A stretch of DNA of 64,000 nt from PALSA-555 sp963821325 (GTDB taxonomy: Bacteria > Actinomycetota > Acidimicrobiia > IMCC26256 > PALSA-555), in contig CAWGDC010000005.1 in assembly GCA_963821325.1 (NCBI GenBank), positions 1-64,000 on the forward strand, read 5' to 3'. Below the pieces are notes generated by a model. It searched no databases and had not been told where the DNA came from. It worked only from the letters and a program-made list of their open reading frames with translations. Positions 36,128 through 46,906 of this stretch are shown here, in pieces. The translations under genes were made by a program, and so were the position numbers. Positions within the stretch are counted from its first letter, which is position 1; each line of letters opens with the position of its first letter.

Positions 36128-36223
36128 CGCCGGAGGCTACCGACGGGCTGTGACACCGGACCCGGCCGCCGTCGTGGGGGCGAGCGAAGAATTGGGGGGC
36201 CGCTGTGCCAATCTGGACGGCGC

Positions 36224-38342
36224 ATGTATCGGCTCGGGCCGGTTGCGAGCCGGCTGCTCACGACGATCCTCATCGGGGGCATCGCCATCGGGGCGTGCCT
36301 CGCGGCGCTGCTCCCGGGGACGGCCGTCTTCGCGAAGGCCTACTCGTACCAGAGCAACGCGATCGGGAAGCTCCGCCAGCTCGACCAGCGCTCCACGGTC
36401 TACGACGCCGACGGGAACGTCATCGGCGTGCTCGGGACCCAGAACCGCCAGGACGTCACCCTGGACCAGGTGCCCACGCTCCTCCAGGACGCCGTCATCG
36501 CCGTCGAGGACCACACCTTCTGGACCAACGACGGCATCGACCTCAACGGCGTCTTCCGGGCCGCGATCACGAACGCCTCGTCCGGTCAGGTCCTCCAGGG
36601 CGGCTCGACGATCACCCAGCAGCTCGTCAAGCAGCGCATCCTCAACTCGGCCCGGACGGTGAACCGCAAGGTGAAGGAGATCATCCTCGCCTTGCGCCTC
36701 AACAAGGAGTACACGAAGAAGCAGATCCTCGAGCAGTACCTGAACACCGTGTACTTCGGGGAGGGCTCCTACGGGGTGAAGTCGGCGGTCGAGCGGTACT
36801 TTCTGACGCCGGACCCGGCGTCGCCGTACGGCGGTGTCGCGCTGACCCAGCTGAGCCAGATCAACGTCGCGCAGGCGGCGCTGCTCGCCGGGCTCATCAA
36901 CAACCCGACGGGTGACAACCCGTTCAGCAACCCGCAGGGCGCCAAACAGCGTCGCTTGCTGGCGCTCGGGCGGATGGTCGCCGAGCACTACATCACCCAG
37001 GCCCAAGCCGACGAGGCCAACGTGGCGCCGCTGCCGACCATCGTGCCGCCGCCTGACCTCCGACCGACGAACGCCTGGGTCTCGGAGGTCGAGCGCCGGC
37101 TCATCAACGACCCGATCTACTCCGCGTTGGGCCGCACCGCCCAGGAGCGCCAGAACGCGATCTTGACCGGTGGGCTGCAGATCTACACGACCGAGAACCC
37201 GACGATGCAGAACGAGGCGCAAAGCGTGGTCGACAACGACCTGAGCTCCCCGTCCGGGTTCACCGGATCCCTCGTCGCGATGAACCCGAAGAACGGTGAG
37301 GTCGAGGCGATGGTCGGCGGCCCCGGGTTCCAGTCCAGCCAGTACAACATCGCCACCCTGTACCCGGGCCGGCAGGCCGGCTCCACGTGGAAGGTCATCA
37401 CGCTGGCCGCGGCGCTCGAGTCCGGATTCTCCCCGAACGACCTGGTCGACGGCACGTCGCCGTGCGTGCTGCCCCCCTGGGGCATGACCCAGAACGCCGA
37501 GGGGGGTGGCGGGACCTACACGCTGCGTGCGGCGACGGCGGATTCGGTGAACTGCGCGTTCGCGCGCACCGAGCTCGCCGTCGGCTTCCCGAAGATCATC
37601 GACACCGCCCACGCGATGGGCATCACCCAGCAGACCCTCAAGCCGGTGCTGACCCTCACGCTCGGCGCCATCGAGTCCACCGCGCTGGAGATGGCGACCG
37701 TGGCGAGCACCATCGCCGACGAGGGGATGCACCACACCCCCGTGTTCGTGAGCAAGATCGTCGGCCCCGCCGGCCAGACGGTCTTCGACGCCAACACCCT
37801 GCCCGGCCAGCAGGTGATCAGCAAGGACACCGCCGACTGCGAGACCGACCTGCTCCACGGCGTGATCACCGGCGGGACCGGCACCGGCGCGTCGCTCAAC
37901 GGCCGCGACGCCGCCGGCAAGACGGGCACCACCGACAGCCAGACCGACGCCAACTTCCTCGAGTTCACCGGCGGCGCGCAGATCGCCGACTTCATCTGGC
38001 ACGGCAACCCCCTCGCCCGCGTGCCCGGCGCCGGGTTCGGTGGCAACTTCCCGGCGAGCGCGTTCGCGCGACTTCCTGGACCAGGCGCTGCAAGGCCAAC
38101 CCGCGCTGCCGCTCCCCGATCCCGGGCCGGCGTGTCAACGGCCCGGCGGGGTCATCACCCCGGCGGGCCGGGTCGCGAACCTCAACGGCCTCCAGCCGGG
38201 TGGCGGCACGACCGTCGCGCCGCCACCGAGCATCGTGATCACGCCGCCGAGCACGACGCCGACCACCATCCCGATCACGACGCCGCCCACCACGTGCAGC
38301 GCTCCAGGCGGGTCGCCCCCCACGACGAGCTGCGGACCTTGA
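36224..38342 (+). CDS. class A penicillin-binding protein, frameshift near C-terminus
   Basis: A transmembrane anchor (LLTTILIGGIAIGACLAALL) is followed by the GT51 transglycosylase (VIAVEDHTFWTNDGIDLNGV, LQGGSTITQQLVKQRILN) and a transpeptidase with SxxK (GSTWKVI), SxN (DSVNCAF) and KTGT (AGKTGTTD). An extra base near 38,068 shifts into the frame that encodes the proline/threonine-rich tail ending at 38342. The length of about 705 aa is normal. It builds peptidoglycan. Divergent from addB with 96 bp between. Confidence 0.9.
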
Positions 38343-38392
38343 TTCCCCGAGCGACGGTCTAGCGCGCCGCCGCGCCTCGTAGGGTGCGGCGT

Positions 38393-39106
38393 GTGACCGG
38401 GCTGGAGTCGCTCCTCGCCGTCCAAGAGCGTGACCTGACCCTGGACCGGCTCCGCCACCAGCGTGCCACCCTGGCGGAGCGGGCACACGTCGCCGACGCG
38501 ACGGCCCGCCTCGATGCCCTCACCGCCACCCGCACGGCCCAGGGCGCGGCACGCGACGAGGTGGCCGGCCGGGAGCAGGGCCTCGCCGACGAGGCGCAGC
38601 GCCTCGGTGAGCAGAGCCACGCCGCGGAGCAACGCCTCTACTCGGGTGAGGTGTCCTCACCCCGCGAGCTGCAGGCGCTGCAGGCCGACGTCGAGCAGCT
38701 CCGCCGCCGTCAGCGCAGCGTCGAGGATCAGCAGCTCGGCCTCATGGAGCAGCGCGAGCCCCTCGACGCGGCGCTCGGAGTCCTCGACGCCGAGCGGGTC
38801 GCGCTCGAGGCCGACCTCGCCGAGGCGCAACGCGACCTCGACGCCAAAGAGCGCGAGCTCGATGACGTCATCATCGCCGAGCAGGCCGCCCGCGACGAGG
38901 CCGTCACCGCCGTCGACGGCGCGCTCTTCGCCGACTACGAGCGGCGCCGCGAGCACGGCCACGGCGTCGGCGCCGCCCGGCTCGTCGGGTTCACCTGCCA
39001 GGGCTGTCACCTCTCGATCCCGGCGGCGGTCGTCGACCGGCTCCGCCGTGAGGGCGACGGTGCGCTCGCCTACTGCGACAACTGCGGCTGCATCCTGGTG
39101 CCGTGA
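38393..39106 (+). CDS. coiled-coil protein with C4 zinc ribbon
   Basis: 237 aa. Residues 1-175 are a long antiparallel coiled coil rich in Glu, Arg and Ala. The C-terminus has a zinc ribbon (FTCQGCHLSIP ... YCDNCGCILVP). This is the widespread actinobacterial C4-type zinc-ribbon family (CdsZ-like) typically encoded just before an RNase H/phosphatase gene. The start is GTG 38393. Its stop overlaps the RNase H gene start. Confidence 0.85.
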   Translation: MTGLESLLAVQERDLTLDRLRHQRATLAERAHVADATARLDALTATRTAQGAARDEVAGREQGLADEAQRLGEQSHAAEQRLYSGEVSSPRELQALQADVEQLRRRQRSVEDQQLGLMEQREPLDAALGVLDAERVALEADLAEAQRDLDAKERELDDVIIAEQAARDEAVTAVDGALFADYERRREHGHGVGAARLVGFTCQGCHLSIPAAVVDRLRREGDGALAYCDNCGCILVP

Positions 39107-39519
39107 CCCTCGCCGAGGTGCTCATCTACAGCGACGGGGGGGCCCGCGGCAATCCCGGCCCGGCCGCGATCGGCGCGGTGGTGCTCGACCCGGCGACGGA
39201 CCCGCCGACCCCGCTGGCGACCGTCAGCGAGCGCATCGGCGTGACCACGAACAACGTCGCCGAGTACCGGGCGGTGATCGCCGCGCTCGAGGCGGCCCGC
39301 CCCTATGAGGCCCGCACCGTCCGGGTCCGCTGCGACTCGATGCTCGTCATCCGCCAGCTCCAAGGCGCGTGGCGGGTCAAGCAGCCGCATCTGCGTCCCC
39401 TCTACGAGCAGGCCCGGGCGCTGCTCGCCGGCTACGAGGGCGTCGACCTCGCCCATGTGCGCCGCGAGGACAACGTGGACGCCGACCTGCTGGTGAACGC
39501 CGCGCTCGACCAGGCGTGA
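39103..39519 (+). CDS. RNase H-fold (reverse-transcriptase-like) protein
   Basis: 138 aa with the RNase HI active site: IYSDGGARGNPGPAAIGAVV (first Asp), NNVAEYRAVIAALEAA (Glu), VRCDSMLVIRQLQG (second Asp) and ALVHVRREDN-type VRREDNVDADLLVN (last Asp). GTG 39103 overlaps the zinc-ribbon gene. In many actinobacteria the RNase H domain is fused to a histidine phosphatase; here they are separate genes with a membrane-protein gene between. It degrades RNA in RNA-DNA hybrids. Confidence 0.85.
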   Translation: MTLAEVLIYSDGGARGNPGPAAIGAVVLDPATDPPTPLATVSERIGVTTNNVAEYRAVIAALEAARPYEARTVRVRCDSMLVIRQLQGAWRVKQPHLRPLYEQARALLAGYEGVDLAHVRREDNVDADLLVNAALDQA

Positions 39520-39523
39520 CGCC

Positions 39524-40000
39524 ATGCTGCTCTGGTACACGTCGCTGTCGATCCTGTTCGTCGCGAACGTGTTCCGTAGCGCCGGGCTCGACTACCGCCT
39601 CGTCGCCGTGGGCGCGCTCGTGCCGCTCCTCGTGGACCTGCCCGTCGGGCACCGGGCCGTCGGCCACACGTTGCTGCTCGCGGTCGTGCTGTTCACGCTC
39701 GTCATGGTGTCGACGGCGGGCCGGTCGCGGCTGCTGCGCCGCCGGCTCCTCTGCGTCCCCATCGGGGTGTTCGTCGGCCTCGTGCTCTCCGGCGCGTTCA
39801 CCCAGGACCACGTGTTCCTCTGGCCCTTCCTGGGCGGGTTCGGGACGGAGGGCCTCCTCCCCGTCTGGTGGGCCCTGCTCGTGGAGGAGCTCGTCGGGCT
39901 CGTCGGCTGGTGGTGGATCGTCGGCCAGTTCGACCTCTACGTCCCCGTCGTGCGCCGCGAGTTCTGGCGGTCCGGTCGCCTCCGCGAGAGCCCGACATGA
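39524..40000 (+). CDS. multi-span membrane protein, 158 aa
   Basis: Five hydrophobic segments: LWYTSLSILFVANVF, LVAVGALVPLLVDLP, HTLLLAVVLFTLVMV, CVPIGVFVGLVLSGAF and a final WWALLVEELVGLVGWWWIVG. The phrase LVPLLVDLPVGHRAVGHTLL recalls the YdjM/metal-dependent-hydrolase-like membrane family (DP..HR..THS), though the His positions match only in part. It lies between the RNase H and phosphatase genes with overlapping stops. Role unknown. Confidence 0.65.
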   Translation: MLLWYTSLSILFVANVFRSAGLDYRLVAVGALVPLLVDLPVGHRAVGHTLLLAVVLFTLVMVSTAGRSRLLRRRLLCVPIGVFVGLVLSGAFTQDHVFLWPFLGGFGTEGLLPVWWALLVEELVGLVGWWWIVGQFDLYVPVVRREFWRSGRLRESPT

Positions 40001-40584
40001 TCGTGCTCGTCCGCCACGGCGAGACCGAGGCCAACCGGGCGGGGCTGCTCCTCGGCCGGGCGGACCCGCCGCTCACGGCGCGAGGTGCCCGGCAGGCCGC
40101 CGCACTGGCCCGGACGCTGGCGCGCGCCGCGGCGCCGCTGCTCGTCACCAGCCCGCTCACCCGCGCCGTGCAGACCGCCGCGGCGATCGGTCAGGCCACC
40201 GGGGCGTCCGCGGTCGTCGAGCCGCGGCTCACCGAGCTCGACTACGGCGAGTGGGACGAACGGCCGCTGGCCGACCTCCCACCCGACCTCGCGGCGCGGT
40301 GGCGGGCTGATCCGGCCTTCGCCCCGCCGGGCGGGGAGAGCCTCGCCGCCGTGCGCGCCCGCGTCGCGCCCTGCGCCGCCGAGCTGCTCGACGAGGCGCG
40401 GGAGCGGACCGTCATCGCGGTGAGCCACGTGTCGCCGATCAAGGCGATCATCCTCTGGGCGCTCGACCTGTCCGACGAGCTGGCGTGGCGGCTGCGCCTC
40501 GACCTGGCGTCGATCTCGCGGGTCGCGGCGGGCCCGGTCGGTCCCGTCGTCGTCACCTTCAACGAGACGGCGCACCGGCGCTGA
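39997..40584 (+). CDS. histidine phosphatase (phosphoglycerate-mutase-like)
   Basis: The RHG motif is at the start (MIVLVRHGETEANRAGLLLG), followed by PLTARGARQAAALA, the substrate-loop Arg (TSPLTRAVQTA), ELDYGEWDERP and the second catalytic His in VIAVSHVSPIKAII. 195 aa is typical for family members acting on small phosphoesters. Overlaps the membrane-protein gene. It may be the partner normally fused to the RNase H domain (as in Rv2228c). Confidence 0.85.
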   Translation: MIVLVRHGETEANRAGLLLGRADPPLTARGARQAAALARTLARAAAPLLVTSPLTRAVQTAAAIGQATGASAVVEPRLTELDYGEWDERPLADLPPDLAARWRADPAFAPPGGESLAAVRARVAPCAAELLDEARERTVIAVSHVSPIKAIILWALDLSDELAWRLRLDLASISRVAAGPVGPVVVTFNETAHRR

Positions 40585-40590
40585 CGGCCG

Positions 40591-41664
40591 TCAGTCGGCG
40601 CGCGACCGGGATCGGCGGGCGCGGCGGGACGCGGATGGGCGCCGTCGCCGTCGACCACGAACCGGCCCTCCCCGGGCCCGTCCGCGACGGGCATGCCGAG
40701 CGCGTCGAGGAGCGCGAGGTCCTCGTCGGGCGCCCGGCCCGTCGTCGTGAGGTAGTTCCCGACGATCAGCGCGTTCGCGCCGGCCAGCACCCCCATCGCC
40801 TGCAGCTCGCCGAGCACTCGCTCCCGGCCGCCGGCGAGGCGCAACCACGCCGAGGGCAGCACGAGCCGGAACAGGGCGATCGCCTGGAGCGCGGCCCGGG
40901 CCGACAGCAGCGACTGGCCGGCGAGCGGCGTGCCGGGCCGCGGGTCCAAGAAGTTGATCGGCACCTCGCACGGTGCGAGCGCCGCCAGCTCGAACGCGAA
41001 GTCGATCCGCTGCTCGAGCGTCTCGCCGAGACCGAGGATGCCGCCGCAGCACAGCTCCATCCCCGCCGCCGTGGCTCGCCGGGCCGTCTCCACCCGATCG
41101 TCGTAGGTGTGCGTCGTGCAGATGCGCGGGAACACCGCCCGGCAGGTCTCAAGGTTGTGGTTGTATCGCCGTACCCCCGCGGTGGCGAGTCGCCGCGCCT
41201 GCTCGTCGGTCAGCAGCCCGAGCGAGCAGGCCACCTCGAGGCCCGTCTCGCGATGCACGGCGTCGACCGCCTCGATCACCCGCCGCAACAGCCGTTCCTC
41301 CGGGTTGCGGACCGCCACGACCAGGCAGAACTGGGTGGCGCCCGCGTCGCGGTGTCGCGCGTGCCGCGGCCAGCACCTCGTCGAGATCGAGGAACGCATA
41401 CACGTCGACCTGGGTGTGGAAGCGAGCGGACTGCGAGCAGAACGCGGAGTCCTCCGGACAGGCCCCCGACTTGGCGTTCAGCAGGCTCTCCAGCTCGACC
41501 GCCGGCCCGCAGTAGGCGAGGCGCACCTGGTGGGCGAGCGCCACCAGGTCGGGCAGCGCGTCGAGCGGGAGCGCGGCGATCGCGGCCACGTCCTCGCGTT
41601 GCAGCGGCCGGCGGCGGTCGACGAGCTGGGTCTCGGCGTGGGTCAGCACATCCGGTCGGGCCAC
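40591..41664 (-). CDS. bioB: biotin synthase, one cysteine of the radical-SAM motif replaced
   Basis: Radical-SAM biotin synthase of the actinobacterial type. Family hallmarks: ATQFCLVVAVRNPEERLLRR, EVACSLGLLTDEQARRLATA, YNHNLET, CCGGILGLGETLEQR and GNYLTTTGR. The enzyme inserts sulfur into dethiobiotin. The cluster-binding loop reads GACPEDSAFCSQS, so the expected CxxxCxxC has Ser (TCC) in place of the second Cys (TGC). An extra C near 41,380 and another shift near 40,650 break the frame. The GTG at 41664 is the start. A real enzyme with this change should not hold the cluster, so error or inactivation are both possible. Confidence 0.85.
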
Positions 41665-41751
41665 GGGGCCAGAGCGTAGAGGCGCGGGCCCTCTACCCGT
41701 CAGGGCCGCAAGGGCGCGACGCCGCGCCGCGGTTCGTGGGACACTGGGCGT

Positions 41752-42130
<379 letters not shown>

Positions 42131-42289
42131 CAACTCGTTACGCCACAACGGAAACCGGCCGTGGGGGCACGGTGCTGTCCTCAGCGAGTCCTCGGCCCGA
42201 TCCGCGCCGACGGGTCCGCGGCTCGCGGCAATGGCTCAACCTCAGGTCATGGTCGATCAGCGGTAGCATGCCTTGTACTTCTCACGCGA

Positions 42290-42295
42290 TACAAT
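42290..42295 (+). promoter_or_regulatory. -10 box of the AbrB-like antitoxin gene
   Basis: TACAAT at 42290-42295 places the transcription start at about 42302, next to the ATG at 42304. No Shine-Dalgarno sequence is present, so a leaderless transcript is likely. No good -35 element is seen. Confidence 0.4.
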
Positions 42296-42303
42296 GCAGC
42301 CTG

Positions 42304-42549
42304 ATGAGCGCGCAAGTATCGACAGCGAAGGTTTCCCATCGAGGACAGACCAGCCTTCCGGCGGGATTGCGTCATCGCTGGGGGATCGAGGAGGGCGGTG
42401 AGGTTGCCTTCATCGACCTCGGTGATGCGGCGCTGCTAGTCCCCGGGGGGATCGGATCGGCGCGCGACGAGCTGCGCCGTGTGCTGCTGGGCGGCGTCTA
42501 TGACGCAGCCGTAGCGGGGCTCGACGATCCCGACCTTGCCGACCAGTAA
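42304..42549 (+). CDS. AbrB/SpoVT-type antitoxin
   Basis: 81 aa, with the swapped-hairpin AbrB fold in residues 5-45 (VSTAKVSHRGQTSLPAGLRH RWGI, IDLGDAALLVP). The C-terminal helix (ARDELRRVLLGGVYDAAVAG) would bind the toxin. Its stop overlaps the next gene by 14 bases, the usual antitoxin-first arrangement. Probably autoregulated. Confidence 0.75.
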   Translation: MSAQVSTAKVSHRGQTSLPAGLRHRWGIEEGGEVAFIDLGDAALLVPGGIGSARDELRRVLLGGVYDAAVAGLDDPDLADQ

Positions 42550-42976
42550 GGCCTTGATCGACGACCGACTGCTGGTCGCGCACCTCCTCGGTGCCTCCGT
42601 GGCGCTTCCGAAGGGGGCTGCGCTGCACACGACGGGGTACTGGTACTACCGGGCCTGCCGGGCCGCAGTCGCTGGTGGCGCTGGCCAGCTCGCGGGTCCC
42701 TTCCGTGCGCTGTATCCCGAAGAGCAGGCGAGAGCGATCCAGGGCCTCCTGGAGCTTCCCGAACGGATCGGTCTGCCGGACAGTCGGCGCCTCGTTCCCG
42801 AGATGGCTGAGGTCTCGCATCGGCATCCGCGATTGAACCTGTTGAATGTCGAGGCGACCGCCGCGGCGCGGCTGCTGGCAGCCCGGGTTGTGCTCTCGCC
42901 CTCGGCGGCAAGGGGCGTCCTGCCGGGGACCCTCGACGCGGAGGGTGTTGCCTGGCTGACCGTCGAACCTGCTTGA
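42536..42976 (+). CDS. PIN-like toxin candidate
   Basis: From TTG 42536 the 146-aa product opens LPTSKALIDDRLLVAHLLGA, with acidic residues where PIN-domain ribonucleases have their first aspartate, and has helices and an Asp near the end (GTLDAEGVAWLTVEPA). The family match is weak; the argument is mainly its position and overlap with an AbrB-type antitoxin. It lies between rnpB and an integrase remnant, a typical place for acquired toxin-antitoxin modules. Confidence 0.5.
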   Translation: MPTSKALIDDRLLVAHLLGASVALPKGAALHTTGYWYYRACRAAVAGGAGQLAGPFRALYPEEQARAIQGLLELPERIGLPDSRRLVPEMAEVSHRHPRLNLLNVEATAAARLLAARVVLSPSAARGVLPGTLDAEGVAWLTVEPA

Positions 42977-42978
42977 GG

Positions 42979-43390
42979 TCAGCGCCCGAGCCCAGGTGGT
43001 TCGAACGAGCGGTGCAGGGACTCCCGCCCAAGCTCCTGAGCTCGGGCGTTTCGCAGAACCTCGCCGAGGACGTGATCGATGGCATCGCGGGTCCGGTCCG
43101 CCGAGTCGGCCAGAGGTGGGAGTAGGTGTCGAGGGTCTGGGCGACGCTGGCGTGGCCGAGCCTGGCTTGCACGACGGTGACGGCTTCGCCGTGACGGATG
43201 AAGAGGCTGGCGTAGTAGTGGCGCAGCGCATGGAAACCGGTACCCGGCGGCAGTCCCCGCGCTCGACCGCGGCTCGCCGCATCTCACTGAACCGGTTGCG
43301 TTTGATCGGGGCGCCGACCTCGGTGGTGAACAGGAGGCGGTGCCGATCGCGTGCGCTCAGTCCGACCTCGGCCAGGCGTCGCACGACCCG
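42979..43390 (-). pseudogene. tyrosine integrase, C-terminal remnant
   Basis: Across two frames the catalytic half of a phage-type tyrosine recombinase can be read: RHRLLFTTEVGAPIKRNRFS, then MHALRHYYASLFIRHGEAVT with the H-x-x-R box, QARLGHASVAQTLDTYSHLW with R...GH and the nucleophilic Tyr, and a tail RTRDAIDHVLGEVLRNARAQ. The N-terminal arm and core-binding domains are missing. It lies three bases after the toxin gene, convergent with it. It marks an old integration event near rnpB. Confidence 0.7.
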
Positions 43391-43704
43391 AACAACCGCG
43401 GCGGTCACGCCGACGGCAGCGACGGGAAGTGCCGGAGCGGGCAACACGACCACCGCGTCGCGGCGGCCGAGTCCCAGACCGACTGCGGGGCGGTCGGGTT
43501 CGATGAGTTGGGTGATCGTGGTCGGGAGTGAGCGACGCTTGGCGATTGCGACGATGGCTGCGGTGACGAGGATCGCGCCAAGTGCGGGCGCGGTCTTTTC
43601 TAGGCTGCACGACGTGCCTGCACCGACGTGGGTGTTCGGTTTCCACGGCGACAAGGAGCGTCGGCGGGGGCCGTGGCGGGTCGGGCGCGTATACGAGAGC
43701 GGCG
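43391..43704. other. intergenic region beside integrase remnant
   Basis: About 310 bp. The minus strand reads hydrophobic stretches (LGAILVTAAIVAIAKRRSLP) without a recognisable protein. It may be degraded remainder of the integrated element. It must also contain the P-type ATPase promoter. Confidence 0.35.
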
Positions 43705-46450
43705 GTGTCGGTGGCTGCTGAACCGGCAGTCGACGGCGTGGTCGATGCCAGCGAGCCGGTCGAGTTGCTCTTGCCGCGCGCTGCGCACGACGCGGTCCGG
43801 CCTGACCAGCCGGGAGGCGCAGCGCCGCCTGCTCATCTACGGACCTAATGAACTGACCCAGCGGGGTGGCCTGCGCTGGCCTCGCGAGCTCGGTCGCCAG
43901 TTCACGCATCCACTCGCGCTGCTGCTGTGGGCCGCGGCCGGGCTTGCCCTGTGGTCAGGGACGGTGGCGGTGGCGGTGGCGATCGTCGCGATCATCGCCC
44001 TGAACGCCCTTTTCGCGTTCGTGCAGGAGGTCGAGGCTGGCCGGGCGGTCGACGCGCTTCGTCAGTACCTGCCCGAGCAAGCCAGCGTGCAACGCGATGG
44101 ACGGCTGCAGTCGATCGCGGCCCGGGAGCTCGTTCCTGGCGATCTGCTGGTGCTGGAGGAGGGCAACCGAATCTCGGCGGACGGCCGTCTCATTTCGGGT
44201 GCGGTCGAGGTCGACATCTCGACGCTCACCGGCGAATCGATACCTGTGCTGCGTTCCGCAGATCTCCAAGATGTGAAGACGCCCCTCCTGCAGGCACGTG
44301 ATCTGGTATTCAGCGGATCGAGCTGCACGGGAGGTGACGCCCACGCGGTCGTCGTCGCGACGGGCATGCGGACCGAACTCGGGCGTATCGCTGCCCTCTC
44401 CGAGCATGTCGTCTCCGACCGGAGTCCTCTCGAACGGCAGGTGCGCCGCGTCGCTTGGCTGATCGCTGCGATTGCTGTGCTCATGGCGATCGCGTTCATG
44501 CCCATCGCCACGCTCGGGGCTGGCCTTTCATTCTCCAGCGCGCTCGTGCTCGCGGTTGGACTCATCGCCGGCAACGTCCCCGAAGGCCTGCTCCCCGTCA
44601 TCACCCTCGCCCTCGCGATCGGCGTCCGAGACCTCGCGCGCCGCGGCGCCCTCGTGAAACGCCTCAGCGCGGTGGAGACCCTCGGTTCGACCGACGTCAT
44701 CTGCACCGACAAGACCGGCACCCTCACCGAGAACCGGATGCGGGTGCTGAGCATCTGGACACCTGCGGGTGAGCTCGATCCCAGTGCGAGCGATCATCGG
44801 ACCCCCGAGCCAGAACCCGTCGCTGCGTTGCTCGATGTCATGACGTGCTGCAACAACGCGCACCTGCACACCGAACAGGTCGCGGGGGACCCGACCGAAC
44901 TCGCGCTCCTCGAAGCCGCCGTTCGCAGCGATCCCACACGAGACCGAACCGCTGCCCAGTCGGGGCGCCTTCGTTACTTCCACTTCGATCCCACACTCAA
45001 GCTCATGTCAACCATCGACCGACGAGACCCCGAGGTTTGCGTCGACACGAAGGGCGCCCCGGAGGCCGTACTTCCTCGCTGCACGACGATCATCGGCCCA
45101 GACGGGGCCTTGCGACCCCTTGAACCTGCGGATCGGAGCGAGATCACGCAGCGGGTCGACGAAGACGCCGCCCGAGGTCTGCGCGTCCTCGCCTTCGCCA
45201 CACGCCCGCTCGCACCCAACGCCGTGGCCACCACGACCCGCGTCGAGGCAGAACAGAACCTGTGCTTCCTCGGCCTGGTCGCCATGCTCGACCCGCCCCG
45301 CCCCGAGATCGCCGACGCCGTCACCCAATGTCACCGCGCCGGTGTCCGCATCCTCGTCGTCACCGGCGATCACCCCCTGACCGCCACCGCGATCGCCCAC
45401 CAAGTCGGAATCGGGGTCGGACCCAGCCAGGTCGTCACCGGCGACGAACTCGACCAGCTGAGTGACGCGGACCTCGATCGCCTCCTCCACGAGGGCGGCG
45501 AGATCATCTTCGCTCGGACCTCACCCGAAGCCAAGCTCCGGATCGCAGAAGCGCTGCACGCTGAAGGCCACGTCGTGGCCATGACCGGCGACGGCGTCAA
45601 CGACGCCCCCGCCTTGCACAGCGCCGACATCGGTGTCGCCATGGGCCGCTCCGGCACCGACGTCGCCCGAGAGGCATCGACGATGGTGCTCACCGACGAC
45701 AACTTCGCCACCATCGTCGCCGCCATTGCAGCGGGACGCGTCGTCTATGACAACGTACGAAAGTTCATCCTTTACATCTTCGCCCACGCCACCCCCGAGG
45801 TCGTGCCCTTCCTCGTATTCGCGCTCGCACGCGGAGCGGTCCCACTGCCCCTCACGGTGCTGCTCCTGTTGACCTTCGACGTCGGGACCGAAACCCTGCC
45901 CGCGCTCGCCCTCGGACGAGAACCGGCCGAGCCGGGAATCATGGAACGCTCACCCCGTCCAAGAAACGAGAACCTCATCCAACGCAGGATGCTCGTACGA
46001 GCGTGGCTGTTCCTGGGCATGCTCGTGGCCGGACTCTCGATCGGCGGCTTCTTCTACGTCCTCATCCATGCCGGCTGGCATCCCGGTGACCCCACTGGCC
46101 CCGGACATCCGCTCCACCACGCCTACCTGGAGGCGACCACCATGACGTTCTTCGGCATGGTGATGGGTCAGGTCGGTACCGCGTTCGCGGCCCGAACCGA
46201 ACGTGCCTCGCTCCGCTCGGTTGGGATCTTCACCAACCGATACCTGCTCGGAGGCATCGCCATCGCACTCGGACTGGCCGCCATGGTCATCTATCTTCCG
46301 GTCTTCCATGCGCTGCTAGGAACTGCCTCGCTCCCACCGAGCACGCTGCTCATCGCACTCCCGTTTCCCTTCATCGTGTGGAGTGCCGACGAAACCCACC
46401 GCTTCATCGTCCGACACCGCGCCCCGTCTCGGCGCGCCGCGCCGGACTGA
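43705..46450 (+). CDS. P-type cation-transporting ATPase (P2 type), one frameshift
   Basis: About 914 aa. N-terminal cation-ATPase domain (GLTSREAQRRLLIYGPNELT), actuator TGES, M4 signature GNVPEGLLPVITLALAIGV, phosphorylation site CTDKTGTLTEN, nucleotide site DTKGAPE and hinge TGDGVNDAPAL are all seen, with ten membrane helices. The M6 stretch TFDVGTETLPALALGREPAE resembles Na/K- or Ca-pump-like families rather than heavy-metal pumps. From GTG 43705 an extra base near 43,777 must be removed. The transported ion is not certain. Confidence 0.85.
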
Positions 46451-46537
46451 GGTCGGACACCTCCGCGCCGACCGGGTACCCACGCTGATTTGTCCTCGCA
46501 CCTGACCTCCGTCTTGCAGCGGGATGGTGACGGCAGG

Positions 46538-46906
46538 TCATGATCCAAAGGGTCCTGCATCCGTGTATTGCGTGCGGGGTCGGTGTGTTGAGGTTGTCCC
46601 TAGCATGAAGTGCTCGCCTTTGGGTGAGTTGGGGGACCCGAGGTTGCCTCGCCGCCTCGGCGCGCCCTTCACTGTCGACGATCGTCCCGGGCTGGTGCTG
46701 CTCCGGTGTTGCTGGCGTTCCCCGACGGCGTTGATTAGATCGTTCTTGTCGTCGGCGTGGCGGTAGAGAGACACGGTTCTGACACCGAGGTGGTGGGCGA
46801 GTGCCGGCATGAAGTTCCTCGCCCAGGTGGCTTCACGCAGCCAACCAGCGACTCCCGCCGCCGAGGCGCTGTGAAGGCCTTCTGCGTACGCACCGATGAG
46901 CTTCAT
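46538..46906 (-). pseudogene. TetR-family regulator fragment
   Basis: From ATG 46906, residues 25-65 carry a TetR DNA-binding domain: REATWARNFMPALAHHLGVR followed by TVSLYRHADDKNDLINAVGE. The remainder (to 46538) is unrelated Ser/Arg-rich sequence and the ligand-binding domain is missing. A truncated regulator, or a gene broken by a frameshift near 46,720. Confidence 0.55.

Noticed and set aside
35111..36223. Long 5' extension of the penicillin-binding protein frame
   Set aside because: The upstream 370 codons are antisense to addB and Arg-rich. The membrane anchor begins at ATG 36224, the natural start.
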